Below are positions 36,456-47,534 of a stretch of 64,000 bases of DNA, in pieces (position 1 is the stretch's first letter; each line of letters begins with the position of its first letter). The stretch is from positions 1 to 64,000 of the forward strand of contig JBBMNZ010000053.1 of NCBI GenBank assembly GCA_037954325.1, written 5' to 3'. The translations under genes were made by a program, and so were the position numbers. Below the pieces are notes generated by a model. The model saw only the letters and a list, made by a program, of their open reading frames with translations, was not told the DNA's origin and did no database searches. Source of the stretch: Fistularia commersonii. Taxonomy: Eukaryota > Chordata > Actinopteri > Syngnathiformes > Fistulariidae.

Positions 36456-37080
36456 AAAAAAATCCTTAAAACTTATGGAAAAATCCAAAAACTAAAAAAT
36501 ATACGGTTACCCATGTCTGAGATTCCTTTTTTTTGGAAAAAAAAAACAACAACTTAATTACATGTTATATTCCCCTTGCAATTTTTTTTTTCGTTTTAAT
36601 TTTTTATTTGTCTATCTATTGATTTAATTATTTCCTTTTAATTTCTTTTTTTTGTCTAGCACTGTAAATTTCTCACAAACCGTTAACACTATTAACTTCT
36701 GATTACATACAGAACAAATGTCCTTATGTCCGTTGCTTCCTCATCCCTGGTTGTTTCATTGACATTCAGTTCTACCTTGCCATGTTTATTTGTACATTTG
36801 TATATTTGTGTGTACTATTTATGTTCAATTAAAAACAGTTTGGTGTCTGAGATTCCTTGTGAACGGCCAACTTAATTACATGTTGTATTCCCCTTGCAAT
36901 TTTTTTTTTAGTTTTTAATTTTATTTTTCTATCTATTTATTTAATTATTTCCTTTTAATTTTCTGTTTTTGTCCAGCATTAAAAATTTCTCGCAAACCGT
37001 TAACACTATTAACTTCTGATTACATACAGAACGAATGCCCTTATGTCTCCCGTCACCCCCCCCCGTCCCCCCGCTTTTTC
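36456..37080 (+). repeat. L1 3' UTR, tandemly duplicated (copy 2)
   Basis: AT-rich 3' UTR sequence in the same two-copy arrangement as 13281-13900, including CACAAACCGTTAACACTATT and TTGCCATGTTTATTTGTACA. It is cut at the same CGAATGCCCTTATGTCTCCC position before the U-like junction. Confidence 0.8.
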
Positions 37081-37502
37081 CTTTCGGTGGCAGACACTGA
37101 GATCAAAAGCAAATGGGTGTCATTGCAATGCAGTAACAGGGTGATAACAGCCGTGTTTGAAGTGTGTAGGGGCTTATAGGAGAGCAGAAGCACGTCACGC
37201 TATTCGCCTGAGTTCGGAGGATCGGGAGTACCAGGGCCCATAGCGGAGGAGCAGAGGAGTTGAGAAGCGGAGGAGCGGAGGAGCGGAGTTATGTTTCTCT
37301 TCTCAAAGGCGGGGAAGCTTGGGGGCAGCAGGACCCCTTAGACCGGCCAATGTGAGCCTTCTCCGGACATAGATCACCCGGACGTATGACTGGAGCTCCC
37401 GTACCTCTGGGCACACACATATGTGAATGAGTGGATGAGCTAATGTTTGTTTTGTTGTGGATACGTTTCGGCCAATGCTATTAGCACAGCTATGATGAGT
37501 TC

Positions 37503-37565
<63 letters not shown>

Positions 37566-37603
37566 GGTGTGTGTCTGTGTGTGTGTGTGTGTGTCTGTGT
37601 GTT

Positions 37604-37642
<39 letters not shown>

Positions 37643-38264
37643 GTTTATGTGTGTGTGAGAGTTTGTTTTGGTGGGTGGGTGGGGATGGGGGGGTTCCCGC
37701 GGACTGGGAGTACCAGGGCCTCGAGCGGATGAGCTGAGGAGCGGAGGAGGGCAGATGCCCGGCCTTGATTCGCTTATGTCCAGCGGTTCGGGAGTTCCAG
37801 GGCCCAAAGCGGAGGAGCGGAGGACAGCAAAAGCCCTGTCCGCAATTCACCTGAGTCTGGCGGATCGGTAGTACCTGGTTCCGCAGCGGAGGAGCGGAGG
37901 AGCTGAGAAGCGGAGGAGCGGAGGAGATGTTTCTCTTCTCAGAGGCGGCGAGGGGGGGGGGGGGGGGGGAGCAGGACCCCTTACCCTTATCCCCCGGACG
38001 TTTGAGTGGAGCTCCCGGACCTCCGGGCACGCACATGCGAATGACTGGATGACAAGGAGTGCCAGGGCCTGGAGCGGATGAGCAGAGGAGAGGCGGAGGG
38101 CAGAAGCCCGGCCCAGTTCGGGAGTTCCAGGGTCCAAAGCGGGGGAGCGAAGAAGCGGAGGAGAGCAGAAGAGCAGAAGACTGGCCCGGAATTCACCGAA
38201 GTCCCGCAGATCGGGAGTTCCAGGGCCCGAGCGGAAGAGCGGAGGAGCGGAGGAGCGGAGCAAA
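37080..38264. repeat. U-like junction and composite satellite, block 5
   Basis: It starts with GCAGTAACAGGGTGATAACA (U-related, inverted). Satellite monomers follow: a long (TG)n tract at about 37504-37655, a G-run, and GGAGCGGA 8-mers with the GGATCGGTAGTACCTGGTTC segment. It closely parallels 13905-14880. No gene is seen. Confidence 0.87.
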
Positions 38265-38683
38265 GCGGAAGCCCGTCTTAACAACAAGGAAATTACAGAT
38301 GAAGCTATAATTTCCACAGAAATCTTTAAATTCTATAGCCACCTATACACTTCGACATTATCAAAAAGCGATTGTGACTCCTTTCCAACAAATATTCCTC
38401 AATATATCCCAAAAATAAACAACAACAAACAACATATGTTTGTTTTGTATATGTTTATATATAAACAACAAAAAATATACAGTTTGATGTCTGAGATTCC
38501 TTGTGAATCGCCAACTAAATTATATGTTGTATTCCCCTTGCAATCTTTTTTCGTTTTAATTTTTTATTTGTCTATCTATTGATTTAATTATTTCCTTTTA
38601 ATTTCTTTTTTTGTCTAGCATTGTAAATTTCTCACAAACCGTTAACACTATTAACTTCTGATTACATACAGAACGAATGTCCT
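38265..38683 (+). mobile_element. L1 deletion derivative (linker fused to 3' UTR), interrupted by copia-A A2
   Basis: Same structure as 10641-11177: linker sequence encoding LNNKEITDEAIIS, then the AT-rich 3' UTR. It stops at GAATGTCCT (38675-38683), where an inverted copia-A LTR begins. The rest of this 3' UTR (TTATGTCC or similar, then TTTGCTTCCTC) is not here, but a matching inverted piece borders copia-A A3 at 48151-48278. Confidence 0.82.
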
Positions 38684-39189
38684 TGATGCGTTTAAGTTTG
38701 CAGCTTCTTCGTTTTCCATGTTTCGGAAGGAATTCACAAGTTTGCCTTGTTTGAATCGTCTTTTATTTTCTTCTTCACAGCTCCGGGAATCAACATCGGT
38801 TAGCCATGGGACATGTACAGTACAGAGTGAGGGAAAAATTCCCGCCAGCACCGCTATACCAAAAAAAAAACACTGACGTAGAAGTTAACGTCAAGTTAGC
38901 TGAACAGTCGCGAAAAACTAAAACAAGTCCCAAACCTTGTCATAAAGTGCCATGCATTTCCTGAGAGTAGATACAAATACAACATATGTATACTAGAATG
39001 TAAACTCAAATAAAACTAATGAGATCACCTATCTCAACACCCCCTCTTGATCTCAACATCCAAAAAAAAACTTTGGACATTTTAATTTCCAAAGAACCAC
39101 TTTTTGAATTTTTCTATTTTTACCTTTGTCATGAGTTTTGTCGAGATGTCTGCCAACATGTCCTCTGATGGACAATAGATAAGATTTAT

Positions 39190-40003
39190 TTAACCCTCAC
39201 TGAGTGCTTCACGAATGAAATGATATTTTACATCAATGTGTTTTGACCTTTGTCTGTTTACAGGATTCTTACTCAGTGCGATGGCCCCCTGATTGTCTCC
39301 GTAGATTGTTGTGCAACTGTACATTTTGTTGTCCATACCGTTTAACAGTTGAGACAGGTACATGTTTTCTTGTGCGGTGGTGGCTCGGCCGATGTATTCA
39401 GCCTCACATGTTGACAGGGCCACTGTGGGCTGTTTCCTTGACTTCCATGCAATGGCTGGGCCTTGTTTTGTTAAACTGAAACAGTAGCCTGTAGTGCTAC
39501 GTCTGTCTTCTACAGATGATGCCCAGTCTGAATCACTGTAAGCTATCAGGTTCAAATCCTCCTTATTTGTCTTGAAACTTAGTTCATAATCAGCTGTCCC
39601 CTTCAAATACCTCAGAACATGTTTTGCAGCTACTAAGTGTTCTACTTTTGGCATTGCCAGATTCTGTGATAGTTTGCTCACTATCCAGCTGATATCAGGT
39701 CTGGTGCAAGTCATGGCATAAATAAGACTGCCTACAATCTCACGATATTCTTTGGGGTCGACAGGTTCACTTTGCTCATTTTCATCAGCTACAGGGATGC
39801 CCTCTAATTTTTGCTCACTTGGAGTAGATCTTGCTTTACATTCTGACATTCCAAATCTCTCTAGCATTTTTAGGATGTACTTTGATTTCATCCCCCTTTT
39901 GTTCAAATTGTATGCCCAAAAAATATGATAGTTTCCCCAGGTCTTTCATGTTGAACTTGAATTTCATGTTCTGTTTAAATGTGCTGAGTGCATCATTGCT
40001 GCT
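39190..40003 (-). pseudogene. copia-A A2 RT (C-terminal) and RNase H
   Basis: The minus strand encodes the end of RT (AASSNDALSTFKQNM, NMKDLGKLSYFLGI) and all of RNase H (SDSDWASSVEDRRSTTGYC, LSTCEAEYIG, YGDNQGAIALSKN). It ends at the same TAA after ALSEG as A1 and A3. Near 39898 there is a local ~15 nt loss, made of one G plus a 14 nt deletion between short repeats, which leaves the downstream frame intact. The upstream RT is separated by the RTE insertion after the catalytic Asp-Asp region. It cannot be functional. Confidence 0.9.
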
Positions 40004-40021
40004 TGCTGCAATAATGAAATC
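40004..40021. other. Target-site duplication of the RTE insertion (left)
   Basis: TGCTGCAATAATGAAATC matches 42065-42082 (TGCTGCAATAATTAAATC) with one difference. Both are copia-A RT sequence, so the RTE element inserted here with an ~18 bp duplication, as expected for target-primed reverse transcription. Confidence 0.88.
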
Positions 40022-42064
40022 TTCTTCTTCTTCTTTCGGCTTTTCCCGTCAGGGGTCGCCACAGCGAGTCAACCTTCTCCATCTAACCCTATTCTCTGTA
40101 TCTTCCTCTCTCACACCAGCTACCTTCATATCCTCTCTCACTACGTCCATAAATCTTCTCTTTGGTCTTCCTCGAGACCTATTGCCTGGCAGCTCCATTT
40201 CCAGCATCCGTCTACCAATATATTCACTATCTCTTCTCTGTACATGACCGAACCATCTCAGTCTGGCTTCTCTGACCTTCTCTCCAAAACATCAAACATG
40301 TGCCGTCCCTCTGATAGACTCATTCCTGATCCTATCCATCCTGGTCACTCCCAAAGAGAACCTCAACATCTTCATCTCTGCAACCTCTTGTTCTGTCTGC
40401 TGTCTTTTGGTCATTGGAACAGTTTCTAGTCCAAACATCATCGCTGGTCTCACCACTGTCTTGTACACCTTTCCTTTTATTCTGGCCGATAGTCTTCTAT
40501 CACATAGTACCCCTGACACTTTTCTCCAGCCATTCCAACCTGCTTGGACCCGTCTCTTCACCTCTTTTACGCACTCTCCGTTGCTCTGGACTGTTGACCC
40601 TAAGTACCTGAAATCCTCCAGCTTCTTGATCTCCACTCCCTGTAGCCTCACCGCTCCACCCGAGTTCCTCTCGTTCACACACATATATTCTGTCTTGCTG
40701 TGACTAACTTTCATTCCTCTCCTTTCCAGAGCATACCTCCACCTCTCTAGATTTTCCTCTACCTGTTGTCTGCTCTCACTACAGATCACAATGTCATCCG
40801 CAAACATCATGGTCCATGGGGATTCCTGTCTAACCTCATCTGTCAGCCTACCCATCACCATTGCGAACAAGAAGGGGCTCAGAGCTGATCCCTGATGGAG
40901 TCCCACCTCCACCTTGAACTTCTCGGTTACCCCTACAGCACACCGTACCAGTGTCTCACAGCTGGCATGCATGTCCTGCACCAGTCTAACATACTTCTCT
41001 GCCACTCCAGACTTCCTCATACAATACCAGAGCTCCTCTCTTGGCACCCTGTCATATGCTTTTTCTAGGTCGACGAAAACGCAATGCAGCTCCCTCTGGC
41101 CTTCTCTGTACTTTTCTATTAGCATTCTCAACGCAAATACTGCATCTGTAGTACTCTTCCTAGGCATGAAGCCATACTGCTGTTCACAAATGCTGACTTC
41201 TGCTCTCAGTCTAGTTTCCACTACTCTTTCCCATAACTTCATTGTATGGCTCATCAACTTTATCCCTCTGTAGTTGCCACAATTCTGCACATCCCCTTTA
41301 TTCTTAAAAATAGGCACCATCACACTTTGTCTCCATTCTTCAGGCATCTTCTCACTCTCTAAGATCCTGTTGAATAATCTAGTCAGAAAATCTACCGCTG
41401 CCTCTCCTAGACACTTCCACTCCTCCACAGGTATATCATCAGGACCAACTGCTTTTCCACTCTTCATCCTCTTCAATGCCTTCCTCACTTCACTTTTACT
41501 CATTTTTGCTACTTTGTGGTCTACAATAATCACCTCTTCTACCCTTGCCTCTCTTTCATTTTCCACATTCATCAGCTCTTCAAAGTACTCTTTCCATCTT
41601 CCTGTCACTCTTCTAGCATCTGTCAATACATTTCCCTGTCTGTCCTTTATCACCCGGACCTGCTGTACATCCTTTCCATCTTTATCTCTCTGTTTCGCCA
41701 ACTTGTATAGATCATTTTCAGCCTCCTTACTATCCAACCGAGCATACAAGTCATCATAAGCCCTTTGTTTTGCCTTTGCTACCTCTATCTTTACCTTTCG
41801 CCGCATCTCCCTGAACTCCTGTCTGTTCTCTTCAGTCCTCTCAGTATCCCACTTCTTCTTCGCTAACCATTTTCTCTGTATACACTCCTGCACTTCCTCA
41901 TTCCACCACCAAGTCTCCTTATCTACTTTCCTTCCAGATGACACACCAAGTACTCTTCTACCTGTCTCCCTGATCACACTAGCTGTTGTTGTCCAATCAT
42001 CTGGAAGCTCTCCCTGACCACCCAGACCCTTTCTCAACTCCTCCCTGAAAACCATGCAACACTC
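40022..42064 (-). mobile_element. RTE-clade LINE, 5'-truncated, inserted in copia-A A2
   Basis: On the minus strand the element runs from 42064 to 40022. It carries most of the RT ORF, then a tail ending GACGGGAAAAGCCGAAAG followed by a short (GAA)n. The 5' endonuclease region is missing, which is normal 5' truncation. The ~18 bp target duplication and GAA tail support insertion by target-primed reverse transcription. The tail explains the (GAA)n tracts elsewhere in the window. Confidence 0.9.
40045..42064 (-). pseudogene. RTE-like reverse transcriptase (one nonsense codon, 5'-truncated)
   Basis: The minus-strand frame encodes an RTE-type RT. Motifs in order are GKAVGPDDIPVEEWK, FMPRKSTTDAVFALRMLIEK, motif A FVDLEKAYDRVP, motif B GLHQGSALSPFLFAMVM, motif C MMFADDIVICSES, then FRYLGSTVQSNG and YKTVVRPAMMFGLETV. 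An arginine codon (CGA in the relatives) has become TGA at 40292-40294. The remaining ~80 codons (CFGEKVREARLRWFGHVQRR, GRPKR, and so on) stay in frame up to about 40045. The frame opens inside copia-A sequence (WVDDLIIAAE), so its first residues are not part of the LINE. The endonuclease is absent. Confidence 0.9.
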
Positions 42065-42094
42065 TGCTGCAATAATTAAATCATCTACCCAAAG
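42065..42094 (-). mobile_element. Right target duplication and last stub of copia-A A2
   Basis: Bases 42065-42082 repeat the left RTE flank. Bases 42083-42094 (ATCTACCCAAA region) are still copia-A RT (the WVDD codons inverted). The sequence then changes abruptly to unit U at GCAAATCTTCTCCACGG. The rest of A2 was lost at this breakpoint. Confidence 0.8.
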
Positions 42095-42561
42095 CAAATC
42101 TTCTCCACGGCTCTAAACTCGTTCGTCGCCGCTACTTGGGGATCACCGGATGGCTTTCTCCCTCCGCTTCCTTACATTTTATGTCCGCTAGATGGCGGCA
42201 TCCGACTGTGCACAGCGCTTGGAGCTCCAGCAGGTGATCTGGCCGCTGTGTATGAGAGGAATAAACGAGTGGGGCCGTGAGTGCAATAAATCCCCCTCCA
42301 CTTCTTACATGGATGTTATCACCCTGTTACTGTATTTTAACGATACCGCTGTGTTTTCCACTTCAATGTTAAGCCGATTTTTAAACATTAAAAACCAAAT
42401 TGCTCGATTCAGTGACACCGAGGCCCTGAGTGGAGGACTTATGGAGTTGACTCCTTCGCTTATTCATAAGTGCATGTCTGGTGCTCCCGGAGCTTCACGC
42501 CGACGTCACGGGGATCCGTGTCCGAAGAAGGTGCACCTTGGCCGGTCTGCGGGGTCCTGTT
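42095..42561 (+). repeat. Unrecognised repeat unit U, copy U1
   Basis: A ~470 bp GC-balanced sequence starts GCAAATCTTCTCCACGGCTC and ends GGGGTCCTGTTGACCGG. It contains a 123-codon open frame (42192-42563, starting MAASDCAQRLELQQVIWPLC) that I do not recognise. The ~110 bp 3' part (CCGTGTCCGAAGAAGGTGCA, GCTTCACGCCGACGTCACGG) is an inverted relative of the block found in the satellite and L1 modules. The open frame persists in U3 and U4, but these are recent duplicates, so that is weak evidence for coding. Confidence 0.7.
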
Positions 42562-43604
42562 GACCGGAGGCTGAGGCTGGCCCTTCGAAATAACACGGAA
42601 AATAATTGAGAGCATATTTCTCAGTTGACAACGCCCCCACTTGCTCTCATATTATTGGTATCTTTGCCCATTTACATCAAAATAAAATACTCATGACCCA
42701 AACAACAACTTTGAAAAATTCAACAACTTAAACTGCGATGCAGGCTTTGTCATAACATCTGCCGGCATCTCTTGTGTTGGACAATAGTGTAGGGCTACCT
42801 TTCCACATATTTTCTTTGTGACATCTTAACACACTCTTCTGACTGACATATTTTCTGGGTATTGATTTTGATCACTTTGCCCAAGTCCTTCATTTTAAAT
42901 CTAGCTGTAAGCATGATTTTCACCTCTTTCATTACTTCCTCATCACTCGCAGCTATGATTAAATCATCTACCCATATTATGATGATGACTTTGTCATTTT
43001 GGTTTTCTTTGACATAGACACAATGATCTGCTTCATTCTGAATAAAGTCGTTGTCAATCAAGTAAGAATGGAGCATCAGATTCCAATGACGACCTGCCAA
43101 ATTTTCCTGAACTGATTTCTGCATGAACACCCTCACACTTGTCATATTTGCTGTTGGAGAAAATGTTTCCTCAAAATCCGTGCCATACTTTTGACTGTAG
43201 CCCTTAGCAAAATAACGAGCTTTATATTTGTTTGTGCCAACTTCATTTCTTTTTAGCGCATACACCCACCCCCCCACCCCCACTGCACACTTGCCTTGGG
43301 GTAGCTGTGTTAGGGTCAAAGTGTTGTTCTCTCTCAATGACTCCATCTCGTCGTCCATAGATTTCATCCACTTGTCAGCATTGAGGGAACTCCTTGCCTC
43401 TTTAAATGTCTGTGGGACACCACACGCCAGTCTATAACAGTAGTCAATGTTAGTGAACACTTGGTCATTGTCAATAGCACTAGTCACATAACCATTAAAG
43501 TAACTGGGCTTCTTTTTGGTTCTAGTTGATCGTCTCACATTGTCTGCACTGCTTGGCTGTGTCACACGGTCAGATACGGGGCTGCCCATTTCCAAGGTGT
43601 ACAA
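42562..43604 (-). pseudogene. copia-B fragment B1: LTR stub and RT remnant (inverted)
   Basis: On the minus strand this holds a piece from the RT linker (SSADNVRRSTRTKKKPSYFN, FTNIDYCYRLACGVPQTF) through YALKRNEVGTNKYKARYFAK and ETFSPTANMTSVRVFMQKSV to the catalytic IIIWVDDLIIAASDEEV. It ends near KMSQRKYVER and a stop at 42795. Two deletions are clear. About 56 residues containing the first catalytic Asp motif are missing between ENL and AGRHW. RNase H is also missing: the sequence jumps to a C-terminal tail (YCPTQEMPADVMTKP in another frame). A 69 bp LTR start (TGTCAACTGAGAAATATGC) follows at 42562-42630. It is not functional. Confidence 0.88.
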
Positions 43605-43718
43605 AGGTGTACAAGACAGTGGTGAGACCAGCGATGATGTATGGACTAGAAACTGTAGAAGAAGAAGAAGAAGAAGAAGAAGAAGAAGAAGAAGAAGAAG
43701 AAGAAGAAGAAGAAGAAG

Positions 43719-43749
<31 letters not shown>

Positions 43750-43769
43750 TAGAAAGAGAGGGTGGGGGG
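43605..43769 (+). mobile_element. RTE tail remnant with (GAA)n, copy 1
   Basis: About 50 bp encoding KVYKTVVRPAMMYGLETV of the RTE RT is joined directly to (GAA)n at 43658-43748. About 350 bp of RTE sequence between these parts, present at 45430-45876, is missing. It touches copia-B through the short shared sequence AAGGTGTAC. Long Glu- or Arg-rich frames across the GAA tract are artefacts. Confidence 0.85.
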
Positions 43770-44241
43770 GAAGCAAACCTTCTCCACGGCTCTAAACTCG
43801 TTCGTCGCCGCTACTCGGGGAACACCGGATGGCTTTCTCCCTCCGCTTCCTTACATTTTATGTCCGCTAGATGGCGGCATCCGACTGTGCACAGCGCTTG
43901 GAGCTCCAGCAGGTGATCTGGCCGCTGTGTATGAGAGGAATAAACGAGTGGGGCCGTGAGTGCAATAAATCCCCCTCCACTTCTTACATGGATGTTATCA
44001 CCCTGTTACTGTATTTTAACGATACCGCTGTTTTTTCGACCTCAATGTTAAGCCGATTTTTAAACATTAAAAAACCAGATTGCTCGATTCAGTGACACCG
44101 AGGCCGTGAGTGGAGGACTTATGGAATCGACTCCTCCGCTTATTCATATGTGCATGTCTGGTGCTCCCGGAGCTTCACGCCGACGTCACAGGGATCCGTG
44201 TCCGAAGAAGGTGCACCTTGGCCGGTCTGCGGGGTCCTGTT
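43770..44241 (+). repeat. Unit U, copy U2
   Basis: Nearly identical to U1, but one extra A in an A-run at about 44070 breaks the 123-codon frame after 74 codons. It is preceded by the RTE tail, with the same 25 bp GTTAGAAAGAGAGGGTGGGG-type junction as the other internal copies. Confidence 0.75.
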
Positions 44242-45443
44242 GACTGGGAAGTTGAGACTGGCCCTTGGAAATAAAACGGAAAATAATTGAGAGCATATTT
44301 CTCAGTAAACAACGCCCCCACTTGCTCTCATATTATTGGTATCTTTGCCCATTTACATCAAAATAAAATACTCATGACCCAAACAACAACTTTGAAAAAT
44401 TCAACAACTTAAACTGTGATGCAGGCTTTGTCATAACATGTGCCGGCATCTCTTGTGTTGGAAAATACTGTAGGACTACCTTTCCACATATTTTCTTTGT
44501 GACATCTTAACACACTCTTCTGACTGACATATTTTCTGGGTATTGATTTTGATCACTTTGCCCATGTCCTTCATTTTAAATCTAGCTGTAAGCATGATTT
44601 TCACCTCTTTCATTACTTCCTCATCACTCGCAGCTATGATTAAATCATCTACCCATATTATGATGATGACTTTGTTATTTTGGTTTTCTTTGACATAGAC
44701 ACAATGATCTGCTTCATTCTGAATAAAGTCATTGTCAATCAAGTAAGAATGGAGCATCAGATTCCAATGACGACCGGCTTGTTCAGGGACGTATAGTGAC
44801 TTTTTCAGTTTACACACCAGCTTCTGTTTTTTATTTGTCACTTCATACCCTTCTGGTTGTTCTACACAGAGCTCACAATCTATGGGTGCATGAAGATAGG
44901 CTGTCTTTACATCCATTTGGTGTAAGAACAAATTTTCCGGAACTGATTTCTGCATAAACACCCTCACACTTGTCATATTTGCTGTTGGAGAAAATGTTTC
45001 CTCGAAATCCGTGCCATACTTTTGACTGTAGCCCTTAGCAACATACCGAGCTTTATATTTGTTTGTGCCATCTTCATTTCTTTTTAGCGCTTACGCCCCC
45101 CACCCCCCACCCCCACCCCCACTGCACACTTGCCTTGGGGTAGCTGTGTTAGGGTAAAAGTGTTCTTCTCTCTCAATGACTCCATCTCTTCGTCCATAGA
45201 TTTCATCCACTTGTCAGCATTAAGTGAACTCCTTGCCTCTTTAAATGTCTGTGGGACACCACACGCCAGTCTATAACAGTAGTCAATGTTAGTGAACACT
45301 TGGTCATCGTCAATAGCACTAGTCACATAACTATTAAAGTGACTGGGCTTCTTTTTGGTTCTAGTTGATCGTCTCACATTGTCTGCACTGCTTGGCTTTG
45401 TCACACGGTCAGATACGGGGTTGCCCATTACCAAGGTGTACAA
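44242..45443 (-). pseudogene. copia-B fragment B2: RT with intact motif A (inverted)
   Basis: Same family as B1 but without the 56-residue deletion. It keeps LFLHQMDVKTAYLHAPIDC, VEQPEGYEVTNKKQKLV and WVDDLIIAASDEEV (44476-44976). The linker part (45084-45443: RRSTRTKKKPSHFN, YCYRLACGVPQTFKEARSSL) is out of frame with it because a C/G-run at about 45093-45122 has changed length. RNase H is deleted at the same point as in B1. The LTR start is TGTTTACTGAGAAATATGC in inverse at 44242-44311. It is inactive. Confidence 0.88.
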
Positions 45444-45927
45444 AGGTGTACAAGACAGTGGTGAGACCAGCGATGATGTATGGACTAGAAACTGTTACAA
45501 TGACAAAAAGACAGCAGGCAGAACTAGAGGTTGCAGATATGAAGATGTTGAGGTTCTCTTACGGAGTGACCAGGATTGATAGGATCAGGAATGAGTATCA
45601 GAGGAACAGCACATGTTCGATGTTTTGGAGAGAAGGTCAGAGAAGCCAGACTGAGATGGTTCGGTCATGTACAGAGGAGGGATAGAGAATATATTGGTAG
45701 ACGGATGCTGGAATTGGAGCTGCAAGGCAAGAGGTCTCGAGGAAGACCAAAGAGAGGATTTATGGACGTGGTGAGAGAGGATATGAAGGTAGTTGGTGTG
45801 AGAGAGGAGGATACGGAGAATAGGGTTAGATGGAGAAAGTTGACTCGCTGTGGCCACACCTGACGGGAAAAGACAAAAGAAGAAGAAGAAGAAGAAGAAG
45901 AAGAAGAAGAAGAAGAAGAAGAAGAAG

Positions 45928-45957
<30 letters not shown>
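45430..45957 (+). mobile_element. RTE 3' end with (GAA)n, copy 2
   Basis: This is the last ~440 bp of the RTE element: VYKTVVRPAMMYGLETVTMT, then KMLRFSYGVTRIDRIRNE, a 2 nt loss that shifts frame, then GTAHVRCFGEKVREARLRWF, RGRPKRGFMDVVREDMKVVG and RWRKLTRCGHT followed by a stop. GACGGGAAAAGACAAAAG and (GAA)n at about 45877-45957 follow. The same frameshift occurs in the copy at 63175-64000 but not in the RTE inside A2, so this is a separate insertion lineage. Confidence 0.88.
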
Positions 45958-45962
<5 letters not shown>

Positions 45963-45977
45963 AAGAGAGGTTGGGGG

Positions 45978-46452
45978 GGAAGCAAACCTTCTCCACGGCT
46001 CTAAACTCGTTCGTCGCCGCTACTCGGGGAACACCGGATGGCTTTCTCCCTCCGCTTCCTTACATTTTATGTCCGCTAGATGGCGGCATCCGACTGTGCA
46101 CAGCGCTTGGAGCTCCAGCAGGTGATCTGGCCGCTGTGTATGAGAGGAATAAACGAGTGGGGCCGTGAGTGCAATAAATCCCCCTCCACTTCTTACATGG
46201 ATGTTATCACCCTGTTACTGTATTTTAACGATACCGCTGTGTTTTCCACCTCAATGTTAAGCCGATTTTTAAACATTAAAAACCAAATTGCTCGATTCAG
46301 TGACACCGAGGCCGTGAGTGGAGGACTTATGGAGTTGACTCCTTCGCTTATTCATATGTGCATGTCTGGTGCTCCCGGAGCTTCACGCCGACGTCACGGG
46401 GATCCGTGTCCGAAGAAGGTGCACCTTGGCCGGTCTGCGGGATCCTGTTGAC
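45978..46452 (+). repeat. Unit U, copy U3
   Basis: A further near-identical U copy with the 123-codon frame intact (46080-46451). It lies between an RTE (GAA)n tail and an inverted copia-B LTR stub, the same context as U2. Confidence 0.75.
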
Positions 46453-47469
46453 CGGAAGCTGAGACTGGCCCTTGGAAATAAAACGGAAAATAATTGAGAG
46501 CATATTTCTCAGTTAACAACGCCCCCACTTGCTCTCATATTATTGGTATCTTTGCCCATTTACATCAAAATAAAATACTCATGACCCAAACAACAAACAA
46601 CAACTTTGAAAAATTCAACAACTTAAACTGTGATGCAGGCTTTGTCATAACATGTGCCGGCATCTCTTGTGTTGGACAATACTGTAGGGCTACCTTTCCA
46701 CATATTTTCTTTGTGACATCTTAACACACTCTTCTGACTGACATATTTTCTGGGTATTGATTTTGATCACTTTGCCCATGTCCTTCATTTTAAATCTAGC
46801 TGTAAGCATGATTTTCACCTCTTTCATTACTTCCTCATCACTCGCAGCTATGATTAAATCATCTACCCATATTATGATGATGACCTTGTCATTTTGGTTT
46901 TCTTTGACATAAACACAATGATCTGCTTCATTCTGAATAAAGTCATTGTCAATCAAGTAAGAATGGAGCATCAGATCCCAATGACGACCGGCTTGTTCAG
47001 GGACGTATAGTGACTTTTTAAGTTTACACACCAGCTTCTGTTTTTTATTTGTCACTTCATACCCTTCTGGTTGTTCTACACAGAGCTCACAATCTATGGG
47101 TGCATGAAGATAGGCTGTCTTTACATCCATTTGGTGTAAGAACAAATTTTCCGGAACTGATTTCTGCATAAACACCCTCACACTTGTCATATTTGCTGTT
47201 GGAGAAAATGTTTCCTCGAAATCCGTGCCATACTTTTGACTGTAGCCCTTAGCAACATAACGAGCTTTATATTTGTTTGTGCCATCTTCATTTCTTTTTA
47301 GCGCTTACGCCCCCCACCCCCCACCCCCACCCCCACTGCACACTTGCCTTGGGGTAGCTGTGTTAGGGTAAAAGTGTTCTTCTCTCTCAATGACTCCATC
47401 TCTTCGTCCATAGATTTCATCCACTTGTCAGCATTGAGGGAACTCCTTGCCTCTTTAAATGTCTAAGTG
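46453..47469 (-). pseudogene. copia-B fragment B3 (inverted), ending at an (ATC)n tract
   Basis: It matches B2, including HQMDVKTAYLHAPIDC and IIIWVDDLIIAAS (46690-47190), the RNase H deletion, and the frame break at the G/C run near 47305-47335. Its linker stops at CTTTAAATGTCT (the GVPQTFKEA codons inverted) and joins an (ATC)n microsatellite. The LTR start is inverted at 46453-46518. Confidence 0.87.

Positions 47470-47534
<65 letters not shown>

Larger units (their letters stand above)
38684..40021 (-). mobile_element. copia-A copy A2, 3' half (inverted)
   Basis: Read on the minus strand, this is the 3' part of a copia-A element. The 3' LTR is 38684-39039 (356 bp). It is preceded by a polypurine tract matching that of A1 and, upstream, by the coding region from within RT to RNase H. 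The plus-strand flank is L1 3' UTR ending GTCCT (38679-38683), which matches AGGAC at the left edge of A3. An RTE LINE interrupts it inside RT, and only ~12 bp of copia-A remain beyond that insertion (42083-42094) before unit U. The 5' half is absent. Confidence 0.9.

Noticed and set aside
39243..39479. Frames antisense to copia-A RNase H and RT (also at 8606-8842, 51616-52050 and 52323-52559)
   Set aside because: They are shadows of the polyprotein on the opposite strand with no family resemblance.
40407..41759. Plus-strand frames across 40.4-41.8 kb
   Set aside because: They are antisense to the RTE reverse transcriptase, which is convincing on the minus strand.
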